A stretch of 64,000 bases of DNA from Ursus arctos (GCF_023065955.2 NW_026622986.1:16889848-16953847); one strand, 5' to 3'. Shown: positions 11,340-23,798, counted from the stretch's first letter. Numbers and translations: made by a program. The notes: generated by a model from the letters alone, not told the origin.

Positions 11340-12470
11340 CCAACAATGATGAGGCAGGAGCAGGAAAATCAGAATAGCCAAGGCGGAAGCAATAGACATG
11401 CACTTTTGAAACCCAGCTGGGCACCTGTTGCCAGTCCTTCGCTGTAGACCAGTCCTGATCTGTGAGAAGAGTACCCAGGCCTCTTGCCTCTACCCAGAGT
11501 CATCCTTCCTTTTCCATAGTAAATGGAAACCTGGACAGTTTTCTTAGTCTGCTTACTATCTATAGAAGTTTGAGGGCCCAGAGACCTCTTTCCATTATGA
11601 ACCGTCTCTATCCCTTTCCGTCCAAATGGATTCAGTTCCTTTAAAAACATTGTGCATGTCGTGTGTATCAGCTCATAATCAACTCCATTTGGTAAAAGCC
11701 ACACCTGCCTTCTTTCTGAAACAGGACTCTGAAGTCGCTCTGGAACAACTTCCTTATGATTCTTCGAAGCCCTGTTGTCTAGCTGAGAGGCACGCCCTCA
11801 GGATTTCTTAGAAGGCTTTTTGTTCAGCTGAAAGGCTCTAGGACGCATCGCCTAAAATCTTCCTGGGGTTTCACCAAAGTGTCTTCTAGTTCCATCTTTG
11901 ATCTGAACTTTATGCTGCGGCATGTTTTACTCTCAGTGTCCTGGATTTGATTTTGTTTTCCCTCGGAGTCCATTTCTTACCTTGAAACGCTCGCTTCATC
12001 TGGAGAGACAGCCCTGCTTTCAAATCCATTAAATCCTTGTTCCCTTATGGTCCCTCTCAATTCTGCTTGAAAACTATGCTTCCTTTTTTGCTTATCTTAC
12101 TCATCATGTATTTTTTCACAGGCAGCTAAAAACAAGACAAAACAAAACAAAGCAAAGCAAAAACAGTTGGAGCTTTCAACAGCCTGCCTGTAAATATCCT
12201 CAGCCAGACCTGTGAGTTCCTTAGGTACCTTTTCTATTCCCCGCCTTACTGCAGGTGACAGTTTCACCACTGTGTTGTGGGTGTGTTTGCTCCACATACA
12301 GTTCGTGCACAATACTCAGGTCCCTTTCCTTCAGTCTCCAGGAGCCATTGTCACTGTCTTGCAAGCCTTCACTAATGGTCTCTTTAAGGAGCTCTGTCTT
12401 CTGTTTACCACTTAGTCCCAAAGTTAACACCACCTCTTTTTGCTTTTTGTTAAGATAGGCACCTTATTTT
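11340..12470 (-). mobile_element. Probable degraded MaLR/ERVL internal sequence
   Basis: The text resembles, in reverse complement, the internal part of an ancient MaLR-type retroelement (for example 'cacaggcagctaaaaacaag' followed by 'cctgtaaatatcctcagcca'), and it directly abuts an LTR-like block at 12485. The assignment rests on memory of the family. No intact gag, pro, pol or env frame exists; the short frames here are chance or remnants. Confidence 0.35.
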
Positions 12471-12484
12471 CAGAGACCAAGTTC

Positions 12485-12895
12485 TGTTTCAGTGATCTAT
12501 GGTTGCATAATAAGCCACGATAAAATTCAGTGGCTTGACACGACTGTTTTATTACATCTCTTGGTTCCATGAGTTGACTGGGGCTCAGCGAAACAGTGCC
12601 TTGCCTGGTATTACTTGGGGTCTCTCATGGGTTTGCAGCCGGATCGGGGCTGGGACTAGATTCCTGGCACCTCAGGCTCCTCCGTGTGGCCCCTTTCTCC
12701 ACATGGCATCTCATCCTGCAGGGCCTGTCTCTCCAGTAGGGTAGCTCGAAGAGGGAGGGAGTGGAAGAAACCAGGCTTTCTTAATGTCTGGGTACAGAAG
12801 TCTGAAAATGTTCTTCTCTGCCCTTTGAAAGGCTTGGTCCTCGTTGCTGCCTTTCAGGGTCACTCCTGAGCGGGGCAGGAGTATAGTTGCTGCTT
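12485..12895 (-). mobile_element. Probable MLT1-like LTR (MaLR)
   Basis: In the plus sense it starts with gatctatggttgcataataa, gccac and 'cagtggcttgacacgac', the reversed 3' end of MLT1-type LTRs, and continues with 'gggctcagcgaaacagtgcc'. With the preceding block it forms an LTR-internal arrangement on the minus strand. It is very diverged, so the subfamily is not assigned. Confidence 0.45.
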
Positions 12896-14240
12896 ATTTT
12901 TGGCTTGCACCCACATACTGAACTGACCCAGTGGGACTATATGCAGCCTTTTTCTTCCTTTGTCATCTGGTTGGAAGAGAGCTCCTCCCACCCCGACCCC
13001 CTGACCCCCAGTATGGCCATAGATGTTGACTGGGGGACGCACAACACTAGTGGACGAAATGGGCATTTAGGTCACCTGCCCATGTGGTTTGCTTTTCTTC
13101 TTTCACCCTGATCCCAGATGTATCACTTCCTTTTACAACGGACTGCTGCTGGGCCTGCTCAACCTTATAACATTGTGGGTCTGATAGAACCCAGCTCAGC
13201 ATGGGCAGTTCGGGTCTCATGATCACTGGGTGACCTATGGTCAGGCATTCTGTTACCAGCGTCCAGGAGCATGTTCAAAAGTGGTTTTGTTTTGTTTTTA
13301 GATTTTATTTATGTGTTGGGGGAGAGGGGCAGAGGGGGAGGGAGAGGGACAAGCAGACTCCGTGCTGAGCATGGAGCCCAACTCAGGGCTCAATCCCCGA
13401 CCCTGAGATCATGAACTGAGCTGAAACTGGGAGTTGGATGCTTAACTGATTGAGCCACCCAGGCACCTCCAAAAGCGGTTTTTAAATGATGTGTAACTAT
13501 TTGCTGCTGATAGCATGGCCTTGGTCCAGAACTGTAGGGGTCTGTATTGTGATTCTCATTTTTGGAACTGCCGTTAACTCCAGAAGGCATCTTTTCCTAC
13601 CAAACAAAGCTACATCTAGTACCACAGGGTATGTTGAATCGTGTGGTCTGAATGGCAAGACTGCTTGCATTGCAGCCCAGACTTCCTGCAGTGCCCTTTC
13701 CTGCTCTAGACCCTACTCAGAACTGGCAGCCGTTGATGTCACCTAATAAATGGGTTGAAATGGGTTGTTCTTGAGTGTGCCACCTGAGAGCTCTAGCAGG
13801 CATTTTGCTATTTTCTTAGTAGTGGGAATTGTGCAATGCAACACTTTGCCAATTACTTTTGGAAGGGGCACTTCAGACCATAGGATTCCTTATAACTTCA
13901 CACTGTGGTGGCCCTTGAATCTCTGTGGGATTCATTTCCCACTCTCTGGATCACATATGTATTACCAATGCCTCCAAGGTGCTTTTCCTTCTTTCTTATC
14001 TGGTCTCCCTGACACGATGTCATCTAGAGGAGACCACGATGATGTTCTGCAAATCTGGACAGTGAGGGTCCCCTCAGATCATATTATGACGAGGGGTGAG
14101 AGAATTAACCTCGACTGGAAACACATTCTTGTGTCTGTCCCACATGAGTGTAAACTGATTCTGACCTTCCTTCTGGTGAGATGGCCACCTGCCATACATT
14201 TGAGGCCAAAGTACCACTGAGGCCACTTCTTAATAATAGG
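12896..14240. other. Unclassified, possibly ERVL/MaLR-related
   Basis: A higher-GC stretch interrupted by a SINE at 13289-13470. Frames of up to 151 codons (13765-14220 plus) show no domain. Its texture and position suggest more degraded endogenous-retrovirus interior, but I cannot tie it to a named family. Confidence 0.25.
13289..13470 (-). mobile_element. CAN-SINE, older copy
   Basis: It starts with a T-rich tail, 'gattttatttatgtgttggg', and ends 'tgattgagccacccaggcac'. Flanks aaaagtggtttt (13277-13288) and aaaagcggtttt (13471-13482) differ at one base. Confidence 0.9.
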
Positions 14241-15193
14241 TCATCCGCCAGGAATCATGTGGTTTTTGTAAATGTCAGGCCAGTGAGTCAAATGGCAGTA
14301 TGATGAGGACCTCCACTGCATCCTTTGTATGTTCAAGGGTGGCAGTAATCTCTGCCACTCTCCTTGTGGCATGATATTGTTTTTATTTACCAGCTAGGCT
14401 GGGGGCAGGAGGGGACATTGTCAGAGTTTCTGTGTGGCCTTTCCCAGAGGGTAGTTCATGCCCCACAGGCCAAGGAACCAATGTGGGGCTTTGTGCCAAG
14501 TACTAAGTATATCCATTCCAATTATACATTTATGCATTTAGCGCTGTTGGGTGGTTCATGAAACCACGATGCCATTTATTACGTGCCTTGTGAAAGCACC
14601 CATTCTAATGGGAGTGGAGGGCGGTGGGGATGGCGTGGGGAGCATGATGACAATTTAGGTCTTTGGATATCAATGTTAATTCCGACTCTGTGTCCTTGAA
14701 ATATCTGGGAATTCCTCTTTCCCCAGTGTACCATAATTAATGACTGTATGTCCCTGTGGGAGAATCTTTTTCATATATACTGGACACGAGTGACAGGATT
14801 CTTCCTCCTGGGGGCCAGTTTTCTTTGTTCCCATTAAAGTTTTGCTTCTATCTTTTTCTTTGTTCCCATTAAAGTTTTGCTTCTATCTTTTTCACATATG
14901 ACAAGGAAGATATAAAATAATTGCATGTAATTGAATCTGACAAATACATTTGTATCTAATGAAATGTATGGAATGCAGTACACATAGAGAGAGAAAATCA
15001 GAGTATATATTTTTTCTTCTCTTTACATCACCAAAGGTTTTGGTGAACAAGAAATGAGTATGACAACAGGGTGAAATGGTTCTCTTAGTCTCTTCTGAGT
15101 CCTCATATAATAGTGGAAAAGGAATCAGGATAATAAATTTCTGTGGTTTTTTTCTTTTTTCTGAAATGTTGACTGTTTACCAATAAATTTAAG
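14241..15193. other. Unassigned non-coding sequence
   Basis: Apart from the 35-bp tandem duplication at 14821-14890 I recognise nothing. A 65-codon frame at 14364-14561 is unsupported. Confidence 0.35.
14821..14890. repeat. Perfect 35-bp tandem duplication
   Basis: Two exact copies, 14821-14855 and 14856-14890, of a unit beginning ttctttgttcccattaaagt. A few further bases of a third unit (ttc) follow. Identity of the copies implies a recent duplication. Confidence 0.95.
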
Positions 15194-15207
15194 AAATTAT
15201 TTCTAGG

Positions 15208-15386
15208 GGCTCCTGGGTGGCTCAGTCAATTAAGTGTCTGCCTTCAGCTCAGGTCATGATCTCAGGGTCCTGGGATCAAGCCCCGCATCAGGCTCCCTGC
15301 TCAGCAGGGGGTCTGCTTCTCCTTCCTCTGCCCCTCCTCATCATGCTCTCTCTCTCTCTCTCAAACAAATAAATAAAATCTTTAAA
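15208..15386 (+). mobile_element. CAN-SINE, full length
   Basis: It begins ggctcctgggtggctcagtc and ends with aaataaataaaatctttaaa. The exact 14-bp target duplication is aaattatttctagg (15194-15207, 15387-15400). Confidence 0.93.
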
Positions 15387-15823
15387 AAATTATTTCTAGG
15401 TAGGTATTTAAAAACCAAGCAACAGAGTTATTTTTGTAATAAGTGCGAGGATTTCTAAGGCAACACTGGATTCTGATTGGCTGGGTCCAGGTAACATGAA
15501 GCAGCACAAAAGTTTTGATTCTTAGATTTGAAGCTCATGTGTATTCACTTGGTTTTTGGCCTCAATATAATAAGTAGTGTTGAGGAGAATCATACAGCAG
15601 TGTAATTATGTTGATTTCTGTCAGAAAGGAGATAGAGTGGGTGGAGGACAAGAATACTTTGCAGGATGTAATGACTCCTGATTGAACTTTCAGTGTTTTA
15701 AAACTCAAATTAAAATTTCTGAAGGTTTGTACTCTGTTTAATTGTATTATTAGAATTGAAAAATTGCAGCTTTTCATTAAAATCCTGTCCTTCCCCAGCC
15801 TTCTTTTTATTATCTCTAATCTA

Positions 15824-15956
15824 CTTTTTTTGAAGTTTTGTGTGCCAGGTTACCACATACCCAGCGTGGAGCCAGGTGCGGGGCTCAGACTCATGACCCT
15901 GAGATCATGACCTGAGCCAAAATTAAGAGTCAGACGCTTAACCAACTGAGCCACCC
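15824..15956 (-). mobile_element. Short CAN-SINE
   Basis: The antisense head ends 'ttaaccaactgagccaccct' and contains ctgagatcatgacctgagcc. The CT-rich body is mostly absent. Confidence 0.8.
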
Positions 15957-15958
15957 TG

Positions 15959-16900
15959 GATATGACACATTTTTTTATCCATTCACGGTGGATGGTTATT
16001 TGGGTTGTTTCTGCTTTTTAACTATCATGAGTATTGCTTCTTTGAACACTAATGTACAAAATTTGTGTGGACATATATTCTTACGTCTCTTGGGTATATA
16101 CCTGGGAACACAATCACTGGGTCTTGTGGTGAATCCATATTTAAATTTTTGAAGTACTGCAGACTGTTTGTGCGTGATTTCTACATATTTAACTATTGGG
16201 GTCTTGTTGCTTTTCTTATAGATTTGTATGAGCTCTTTATATGAGGTTGATATTAATCTTGCCTACTTGCAGAAAGTATTTTATTTCTACATATTGCTTG
16301 CCTTTAATTTGAATAGTGGTTTTTTTGTGTGTGCAAATATTTTTAATATTTATACCGTGAGTTCTGTCAATATTTTATTTTGTAACTTACTTCATCATTT
16401 CTAAGCCTTAGCAAATCATTCCTCTGTCGAGTTTGATAAATACTGGTGTTTATTTTCTTATAGTTTTTACATGATTTAATCTTTAAAAATTTTTCATTAC
16501 TTTATTTAGTTTGAGTGAATGGTGTAAGATTAAGATCTAACTGGATTTTCACTCCCAATCTAACCAATTGCAACATTACCATTTTCCTAACACTTCTTCC
16601 CTCTCCTGTTGAGTTTGTGTGCTTCTTGCATTATTTCTTAATCTTTTTACATGTACTAACGTCTGTTTTGTTCACTGTGTCTATTCCTACACCAGTACAG
16701 CATTGTCTAAATTGTTGAAGGTTTCTAATATGTTCTGTATCTGGAAAAACAAGTCTCTTTCTCCTCAGCCCTGTGCCTCACATTCAGTGAATCCGTTTTT
16801 CAGAAATTTCTTAGTGATTCTTATTTTTTTCCAGCCATTTCCAGGATTAAGTTCTGTTATTTCTAACTACTGCTGGACTGTTCATGGCACTCGCCTTAAA
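15959..16900 (-). mobile_element. Old L1 ORF2 and upstream fragment, antisense
   Basis: It reads as reversed L1: 'ttatccattcacggtggatg', 'tcttgggtatatacctggga', and 'gatttgtatgagctctttat'. The match fades after about 16500. Highly diverged and non-coding. Confidence 0.65.
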
Positions 16901-17439
16901 TGCTCAGTTTGATTTTGAGAGACTTGACATTTTAATAGTATTGTGTTTTGTCATCTAGGAATCTGGTACCTCTTTCTGGGTATAGAGTTTTGTAGTAGCT
17001 CAGCCGAGTAATGTACTCACTTATAGAACTCACATATTGTTTATTGCCCCCCTGAGACAGATCCAGGTTTTGTGGAGTCTGCAGCTTATGCAGGTTGGGA
17101 GGCTTACTTTAAGAAAAAGAATACAAAATTGCAAATGCAAAACTCGGTGCTGGATGTTGGAAGGAGACGATGCAGGTGAAGGGCCCTATGGCTGTGCGAG
17201 TTCCACAGTTGACCTCTTGTCAGAGGTACGTCTTTGTTGCTCTCGTGGATGATGCCTCATTAATGATGTATTTTTAATACTTATTTAACACCTATAGGGA
17301 TGCAAGAAACCATTTACAGAACTTAGAAAATATTTTTTAAAACTTCTCTCGTTTTCCATTTTAGATTTTTCTATACCGAGTTTCACCCTGTATGCAACTA
17401 GCGATAGGTTTATATTCATCTACAATATTCCTTCCTACA
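16901..17439. other. Unassigned non-coding sequence
   Basis: Nothing recognisable; the short frame at 17037-17252 lacks any domain. Confidence 0.35.
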
Positions 17440-17515
17440 TCTTAAACTTCTTGAGGCAAAGAGCTGTGTTTTGTAGGTCATTAATAAATGTTTGCTAGTG
17501 ATGACTGATAAACAA
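17440..17515 (+). mobile_element. Possible L2 3' tip
   Basis: The block cttaaacttcttgaggcaaa, then 'gagctgtgttttgtaggtc' and 'attaataaatgtttgctagtg' fits the last bases of LINE-2. Short and diverged. Confidence 0.4.
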
Positions 17516-17717
17516 AGGATTATATTATTATATTATTTTATTATATTTATTGAAGACACAGCTAGGTGACCTTATACTCACCAAATTTCATGCTTCAGAT
17601 AGCCCACGATTTTGTCCATACAACAGAATAAAGGCTGCACATCTGTAAATTTACCTTAAAGACATGTATTATATTGGAGCATATTATAACATACTTTGTA
17701 TTATAGACAGGATTTTA

Positions 17718-17927
17718 TTTTATTTTTATTTTTTTAAAGATTTTATTTATTCATTTGACAGAGAGAGAGAGAGACAGCCAGCGAGAGAGGGAACACAGCA
17801 GGGGGAGTGGGAGAGGAAGAAGCAGGCTCATAGCGGAGGAGCCTGATGTGGGGCTCGATCCCATAACGCCGGGATCACGCCCTGAGCCGAAGGCAGACAC
17901 TTAACCGCTGTGCCACCCAGGCACCCC
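17718..17927 (-). mobile_element. CAN-SINE, ursid type
   Basis: It starts with a T-rich tail and ends 'gtgccacccaggcacccc'. The exact 16-bp target duplication is tatagacaggatttta (17702-17717, 17928-17943), so it is probably among the younger insertions here. Confidence 0.95.
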
Positions 17928-17943
17928 TATAGACAGGATTTTA

Positions 17944-20251
17944 ATATCATCTTAATGCTCTAAATTCAGATTATATTTATAGACAATTTTCAACAGTTTT
18001 CATTCCAGAAATTATTCAAGGGACTTTGTATTTGGCCTAGATTCTTGTGCCAAAAATAAATTGCCCAAATGGGAAAGAAAGCTTCCTAATAAAATAGTCT
18101 TGAGACTATAAATCAATAACTAGGTTAAAAAAAGTCTCACTGGGGACTTATTCTATCTACAGGAAAAAAAGAAAGAAAGAAAGAAAGAAAAAGAAGGAGT
18201 TGTTTACATCTCTTACTGCTATAGTATTTAAATTTAAATTATTAAATAAGAGATCAGATTTTTTATAGGTCGTTGGAAAACTGCATGTTTTAGGAGTTTC
18301 AGAAAGCAAGTGATGTATTATTTCTGCCTCTTTAATGTCTTTGAATTCTAATGTAAGATATTATAGGACAATAGAAAAATGGACAATTCAAGTTACTTAT
18401 CAGTTCATTAAATTAACTGTCTTTTCATGGCTGGAACAAGTTTTGGAAAATTCACAAACTCCTAATCTTACCCACAGAAACCGACTGAGCACTCTACAGG
18501 TGTACAACTCATCATGGTTGATGCCACTAAGAACTCCAATCCTAATTCTTAATTATCAAAAAAATCAATCATACATCATATTTTTAGTAAAGATTCTCTG
18601 TTTCGATAATCTAAGGCATCTGTTCCCAGTAAAGAAATCTCGGACCGTTATGATTATAACTGTTAGTTGAATTAAATGTATGATTAACTAAAAGTTGGAA
18701 CATGGGATTAAGAGGCGATAGTGGTCAAGTGCATTAAGTGGCATTAATTAGCACACCATTAAGATAAAGGGAAGAGCCCACAGATGCACTTGAAACTGTT
18801 TTCAGTCAATCTAACTTAGTACTTACTAGATTTTGCTGCTACCTAAACAAAACAAAACTCATATGATCTATATGTGCTTTCAGAATCGGTAACCACAGCA
18901 AAATCCATGAAGTTTTAGGATTTTTTTTTAATGTATGGGGGTTTTGGACATTCCTGCTCATAAATCCTACTTTTGTCCCCCTAAGTTGATTACTATTGTG
19001 AATTAATAGAATTATATTGTGAATTAATAGAAATAATTTATTGAGATGCACTATATATTACCAAAATTTAAAAGCCAAAATTTGGAACAAAAAAGTTAAA
19101 AACGTGACCAAATAAAACATAATAACCCTTAATTACACTTTGTGGCTAAACGAAGGAAAGAAATGAGTGACGGTACTGTTGTCTCTCTTCCCTTGGCGAG
19201 CTTCCAGTGGAGCGTTGTGATTAACTTTGTGGTTGCTTCGGCTTTAAGCTTTTATCATTGTCCAGTTTTAAAAGCAGGACCCATGTAGTATTGTATCTTG
19301 AAAGCTCTTTAATTTTTAAAAGCCCTAGGGAGCCTGCAAGTGTGACTTAATTAAGGTCCAAATCAACCTTAGATGTATATCCAGGACAGTTTTCAGAAGA
19401 CACTTACCGTGCAGCCTGTGTTCACGTGACTCACATTTTGATGGTACCTCTCCAGTAGTTCTCACTCAGGGAGGTGCCTGTACTGCTAGCGGGTTTGGAG
19501 ATGTGAGGCATTTTGGGTCAACACAAGGATTTGGTATGTGGGGGGGGGATGCCACTGGTACTTAGACGAAGGGGCCGGTTATGCTTGATGTCCCCAAAAG
19601 CTTCGATTCAGTTCTGCACAATGAAAAATTTTCCCGTGTCCTATTAGCGTATAAAAAGATGCACTGAACAGCATCCTGCTACAGATATGTCAGTATTTTA
19701 GTACAAGTGTAAATCAGTAGCCTTTCAGTAGAAAGTCATACTGAACAGTTTTATAAGAAGCTACACAAAAAACCTCCTAAATTAGAAGTCATTTTGGAGA
19801 GGGATTCTTAAGTGACATAAAGATACTGTGTCAGAAGTACTGAAAAACTTAGTGGCTCTGTAGGGACTCTGTGTATTTGAAGTTTTGTTACTTTGTTCAT
19901 CATAGTTTTTTTCTTGGACATTGAGTTACTGCTTTAAAATATTGCATATTGTTGATCTTGATTACTGAGTTTACATTTAAGGAGCCCTTTAAGTTTTATG
20001 CCCAGAGTGAATGCTTTATTCTTCAGCACTAGTCTCAGCCTTTCTGTATACAGTTGAAAACGGTATTAATGCAGTCACTCCAGTTACTGCAAAAGCAAGG
20101 AAATCCATCACCTTATGTAGTTAAGGAGATTTGAGAATCCCTTTACCAGACTAAGGAACCAAACATTATCAAGAGGCACATGAAACGCAGGAATCACACT
20201 ACATTTGAATAAATATTTTTCAAAAATATTTTATATTGTTGCCATTCCATA
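17944..20251. other. Long unassigned stretch
   Basis: About 2.3 kb with no interspersed repeat I recognise, only an AAAG run at 18164-18196 and a G-run near 19541. The frame at 18335-18670 (111 codons) has no domain and AT-rich composition, and is most likely chance. Confidence 0.4.
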
Positions 20252-20253
20252 TA

Positions 20254-20580
20254 CAGTTGACCCTGGGACTACATGGTTTTGAACTGCGTGGCTTCCCTCA
20301 TGCAGATTTTTTTGGGTAAATACAGTGTGGGGCTGTAAATGTATTTTCTTTGCCTTATGATTTTCTTAATCACATTTTCTTTGCTCTCGCTTAACACATA
20401 TACCATACAAAATATGTTACTTGAGTGTATATGTTATCAGCAAGACTTTCAGTCAACAGTAGGCTATGAGTACAGTTTTGGGGGAGTCAAAAGTTATGCT
20501 TGGATTTTCAACTGCACGGGGGTGTATTGTGGGGGGGGAGGATTGTGCCTCTAACCCCCAGGTTGTTCCTGGGTCAACTG
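20254..20580 (+). mobile_element. Tigger-type (pogo-like) non-autonomous DNA transposon
   Basis: A 327-bp element with terminal inverted repeats cagttgaccc and gggtcaactg and a TA target duplication on each side (20252-20253, 20581-20582), the hallmark of Tc1/mariner-pogo transposons. Interior blocks such as 'tccttatgatttt'-like text and 'cagtcaacagtaggctatga' match the Tigger/MER2 group. It has no transposase and is an immobile fossil. Confidence 0.88.
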
Positions 20581-20582
20581 TA

Positions 20583-21220
20583 TTTAATTTTTTTGTAGTA
20601 CAGTAAGAAATTAATGATGTAAAAAATCACATTTTAAACTTACTTAAGGATTGCCTACTGTTTTTCAGTCTTGCTCTGATATGTCTCTGACATCTATAAT
20701 CTCTATAATCTCTTTTGTTTCCTTCTTAAAAAAATCCATCAATATTCTCTATGGGTAGTGAAAGATGTGATCACCAGAATTTTTCCAGGTACTGGAAACC
20801 AAATATCTGCTTTAACATGTGGTAGAATTTTAAAATAGTTCAGATATTTTCTGTAGTCACATAGGGAATTATTTTGAGTTTATACGTTACAAATAAGGCC
20901 CAGCTCATTTTTGAGACTATTTCCCCTCTAATTTATCTTATTTTTCCTTATTATATACAAATAAATCAGATGTGTTATTACTTACCCTAAAACTTTTTTG
21001 TTGTTGTGCTAGTGTCCACTTGTATCTCTGTTTTGGTTTACTTCTTTTACAGAATGACTTGGTATCTTTTCTTAAATCAAAACTTAATCTCCAAGTCAAT
21101 GTAAGAATCTAGCTGCTTTGTTAGATCTTTTAGTGTAGGCATAGCTGAGCAATTACATATTGAAATACATGCTTTATGAATTATTTCTCTTTTTATTTCT
21201 CTGTTAAATTATTGTTGAGG
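20583..21220. other. Unassigned non-coding sequence
   Basis: AT-rich, nothing recognised. Confidence 0.4.
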
Positions 21221-21236
21221 TGCTGTTTTCATTTTT

Positions 21237-21435
21237 TTTTTTTTGAGATTTTTTAATTTATTTATTTGACAGAGATAGAGACAGCCAGCGAGAGAGGGAA
21301 CACAAGCAGGGGGAGTGGGAGAGGAAGAAGCAGGCTTATAGCAGAGGAGCCTGACATGGGGCTCGATCCCATAACGCCGGGATCATGCCCTGAGCCGAAG
21401 GCAGACGCTTAACCACTGTGCCACCCGGGCGCCCC
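21237..21435 (-). mobile_element. CAN-SINE, ursid type
   Basis: It contains the gcgagagagggaacacaagc body and ends 'ctgtgccacccgggcgcccc'. The exact 16-bp target duplication is tgctgttttcattttt (21221-21236, 21436-21451). Confidence 0.95.
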
Positions 21436-21499
21436 TGCTGTTTTCATTTTTAAAAAGATTGTGTGTGTAGTTAGATTATATTATCCAAAAATTTCATTT

Positions 21500-21995
21500 G
21501 AGGATATGTGGCCACAGCAATTTCTCTCATTCCACAAGTCCCTTTTCAATATAACCTTGCCACTCCTACATCAAAAGGTAGTCTCTTTCCCCTTTCCTTT
21601 GAATTTGGACCTGGGACCTGTTTTGACCAATAGAATGCAGCCAAAGTGATGCCTTGTAACCTGGGGGGCTTGGTGTTAAGAGCCTTGAAGCTTCCATATT
21701 TGCTTCAGGGAACACTCCTTGTAGAACCCAGCTGCCACGCTATGAAGAAGCCTGAGCAGTCCTGTAGAGATGCACACTTGAAAGGGAAGTGAGGCTTCAG
21801 CCAATAGGCCCAGCTGAACACCCAGCCAGCAGCCAGCACCACCTGCCAGTGATGTGAGTGAGGTCATTTTGACTTCTTAGCTGTTCCTGAGCCCCACATG
21901 CCACCTCAAGCAGAGCTGCCTAGTAAACCCACAGGATCATGAGACGTAAGAAATTGCTACTTGGTATGTTTTATTTTACTGCAATAGATAAACAA
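21500..21995 (+). mobile_element. Probable MLT1-like LTR (MaLR)
   Basis: Blocks 'ttttgaccaatagaatgcag', 'aagtgatgccttgtaacctg', 'gctatgaagaagcctgagca' and the end 'ttttactgcaatagata' fit an ancient MaLR LTR read in sense. No associated internal region is visible. Confidence 0.55.
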
Positions 21996-22782
21996 AGTGG
22001 ACTACCAAGAAGGAATTTGGTAATGTTACCAAAAAAGGGGTTGTGAAGTCGGCCATTGTTGAGAACCACTGTCCCAGACAGGAAATGTTTTATAATTACG
22101 AGTTTTAAAGGATTCAACAACTTGCAAAGATTTCTTTTCTAACAGTAGATAATTTGGATTAAAAACTAATCAATGTCCAGATTTACAATGAGAGCCAATA
22201 AGGCAGAAACTTGCCATATCCGTTTCTGAATTTTTCTTATTTTCTCTCATTTTGCTTAAGAGGTTAATTATTCTCTTCTGGAAGACAAAAACATGGCGAG
22301 GATAAGCTGTAGGTCAATGGTTGCCTAGTTGTGGGTCAAAATCTGCCAGGGTCCTTCATCTCTGTGCTAATTATTGTGTAGGTGCTAATTCTCAAATGTA
22401 TATAGATACTGTTATGATTAGGGAAATAAAAATTCACTAAAAAGCATTACAAAATTTTGTAGTTTTTGCTCATTATATATTTTTCAGTTATGGAGGTATT
22501 TTGATGTTTAAAAGAGCGTTCTCATATTTGAAGTATTGGGAAAACCACTGGTGGAGGTTCCTATTTCTGGTGCTAATGGATTTGTAGCTGCTAATATTCC
22601 TTCAAACTAATTGCTGACTGCTGTTTATTTGGTTTTGTGGATCTCGAAATTATTTGATTTCTTCCCGTAAACTGAACAGTGAGTGTAGGAAAAATTAATC
22701 TCTTGGAAAAGTTTGGGAAGAAATTTTGGTGGCCTTCCTAAAGGAACAGAGCCCTTAATTATAACCATCACAAAGAAATTGC
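21996..22782. other. Unassigned non-coding sequence
   Basis: A block near 22040-22075 (ttgagaaccactgtcccaga) looks like the edge of an old hAT-type element but is too short to call. Otherwise nothing is seen. Confidence 0.3.
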
Positions 22783-22800
22783 TTCATGGAGCCATTTTTA

Positions 22801-22900
22801 TTTATTCATTTATTTTCTCTCTCTCTTTTTTTTATTATGATATGTTAGTCACCCTACAGTACATCATTAGTTTTTGATGTCGTGTCCCATGATTCATTGT
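22801..22900 (-). mobile_element. 100-bp L1 3' tip, extremely 5'-truncated
   Basis: A T-rich tail (22801-22832) is followed by the last bases of the carnivore L1 3' UTR (tatgttagtcaccctacagt, then acatcattagtttttgatgt). The exact 18-bp target duplication ttcatggagccattttta sits at 22783-22800 and 22901-22918. It is a complete, minute L1 insertion of which only about 70 bp of body was copied. Confidence 0.93.
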
Positions 22901-23139
22901 TTCATGGAGCCATTTTTAGAAGGCACAGACTTTTGTATAAAGGCCAGTGAGAGAAAGAAAAGCTAATAAATGTACATGAATGGCTATTTGTAGTACTTTC
23001 TGGTATTTCATTTGGATGCTGTACACAAGTAAGAATGTTCCTGGAAGTTGCAAAGCAGTAAATATTTATTGAATTTGAGCAAACTTTTAAATATTTTTAT
23101 GGTGTTTTGTAGTTTTCACAGGATTTTCCTGTGTTAGAC

Positions 23140-23290
23140 CTATCTCACAAGAGTGTCATGAAATAATAGTAGAGGGATCTAAGGAGATATTATTCTCCCT
23201 ACTTATAGGCAGGACACCGAGGGTGCAGAGGCAAGGTTACTTGACCAGGGTTCCAGAGTAGAACAGAGCTAAGACAGGAGTTGATGTCTC
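23140..23290 (-). mobile_element. MIR fragment
   Basis: Reversed MIR text is visible: tattctccctacttataggc, 'gagggtgcagaggcaaggtt', 'acttgaccagggttccaga'. Diverged. Confidence 0.6.
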
Positions 23291-23798
23291 CAAATCCTTT
23301 TCTAGTTCTTTTGGAGTAAAAGTGATCTTTATGATCAGAAATTATAAAACCTGTGTTCCTGTCAGGCACGACACTGGGCTTGCCACCCCTATGGGTAGTT
23401 GCTTGCAGTACCTAGCCAGTGAGAACTTGCTGGATTACCCACCTGGGCTCTGTGTCTATGCCCAACAAAATATGAATGAACCCGAGGTGAAAGCATCATT
23501 GTTTCGAACCTTTATGTATCAAAACCATTGCAGATAATTATTGTTCTTATTTTTCAATATGGACAATGGACATTTTTTTGACAATTGACATTTTCTTAAT
23601 CTAATGGAAAGAATGAACAAAACGCCTTAGAAACTCATTCATGCTATCCTCATTAGTTGGTAACATACAACTGAAGTAGACAGTGTGTTTGCTGTGTCAT
23701 TTCATCTTCAAGAGGAGTCCTGTAAGCTGCCCTTGCCGGGTATGTAGGTGGACCCCAGAACTACCACAGTTGACCTTCAGTTGAGTGCTTGTTGCATT
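23291..23798. other. Unassigned non-coding sequence
   Basis: Nothing recognised. The 71-codon frame at 23322-23537 has no domain. Confidence 0.35.

Noticed and set aside
13765..14220. 151-codon plus frame
   Set aside because: No domain, hydrophobicity pattern or homology I recognise; it lies in probable degraded retroelement sequence. Chance is more likely.
18335..18670. 111-codon plus frame
   Set aside because: AT-rich, no motif and no supporting exon signals.
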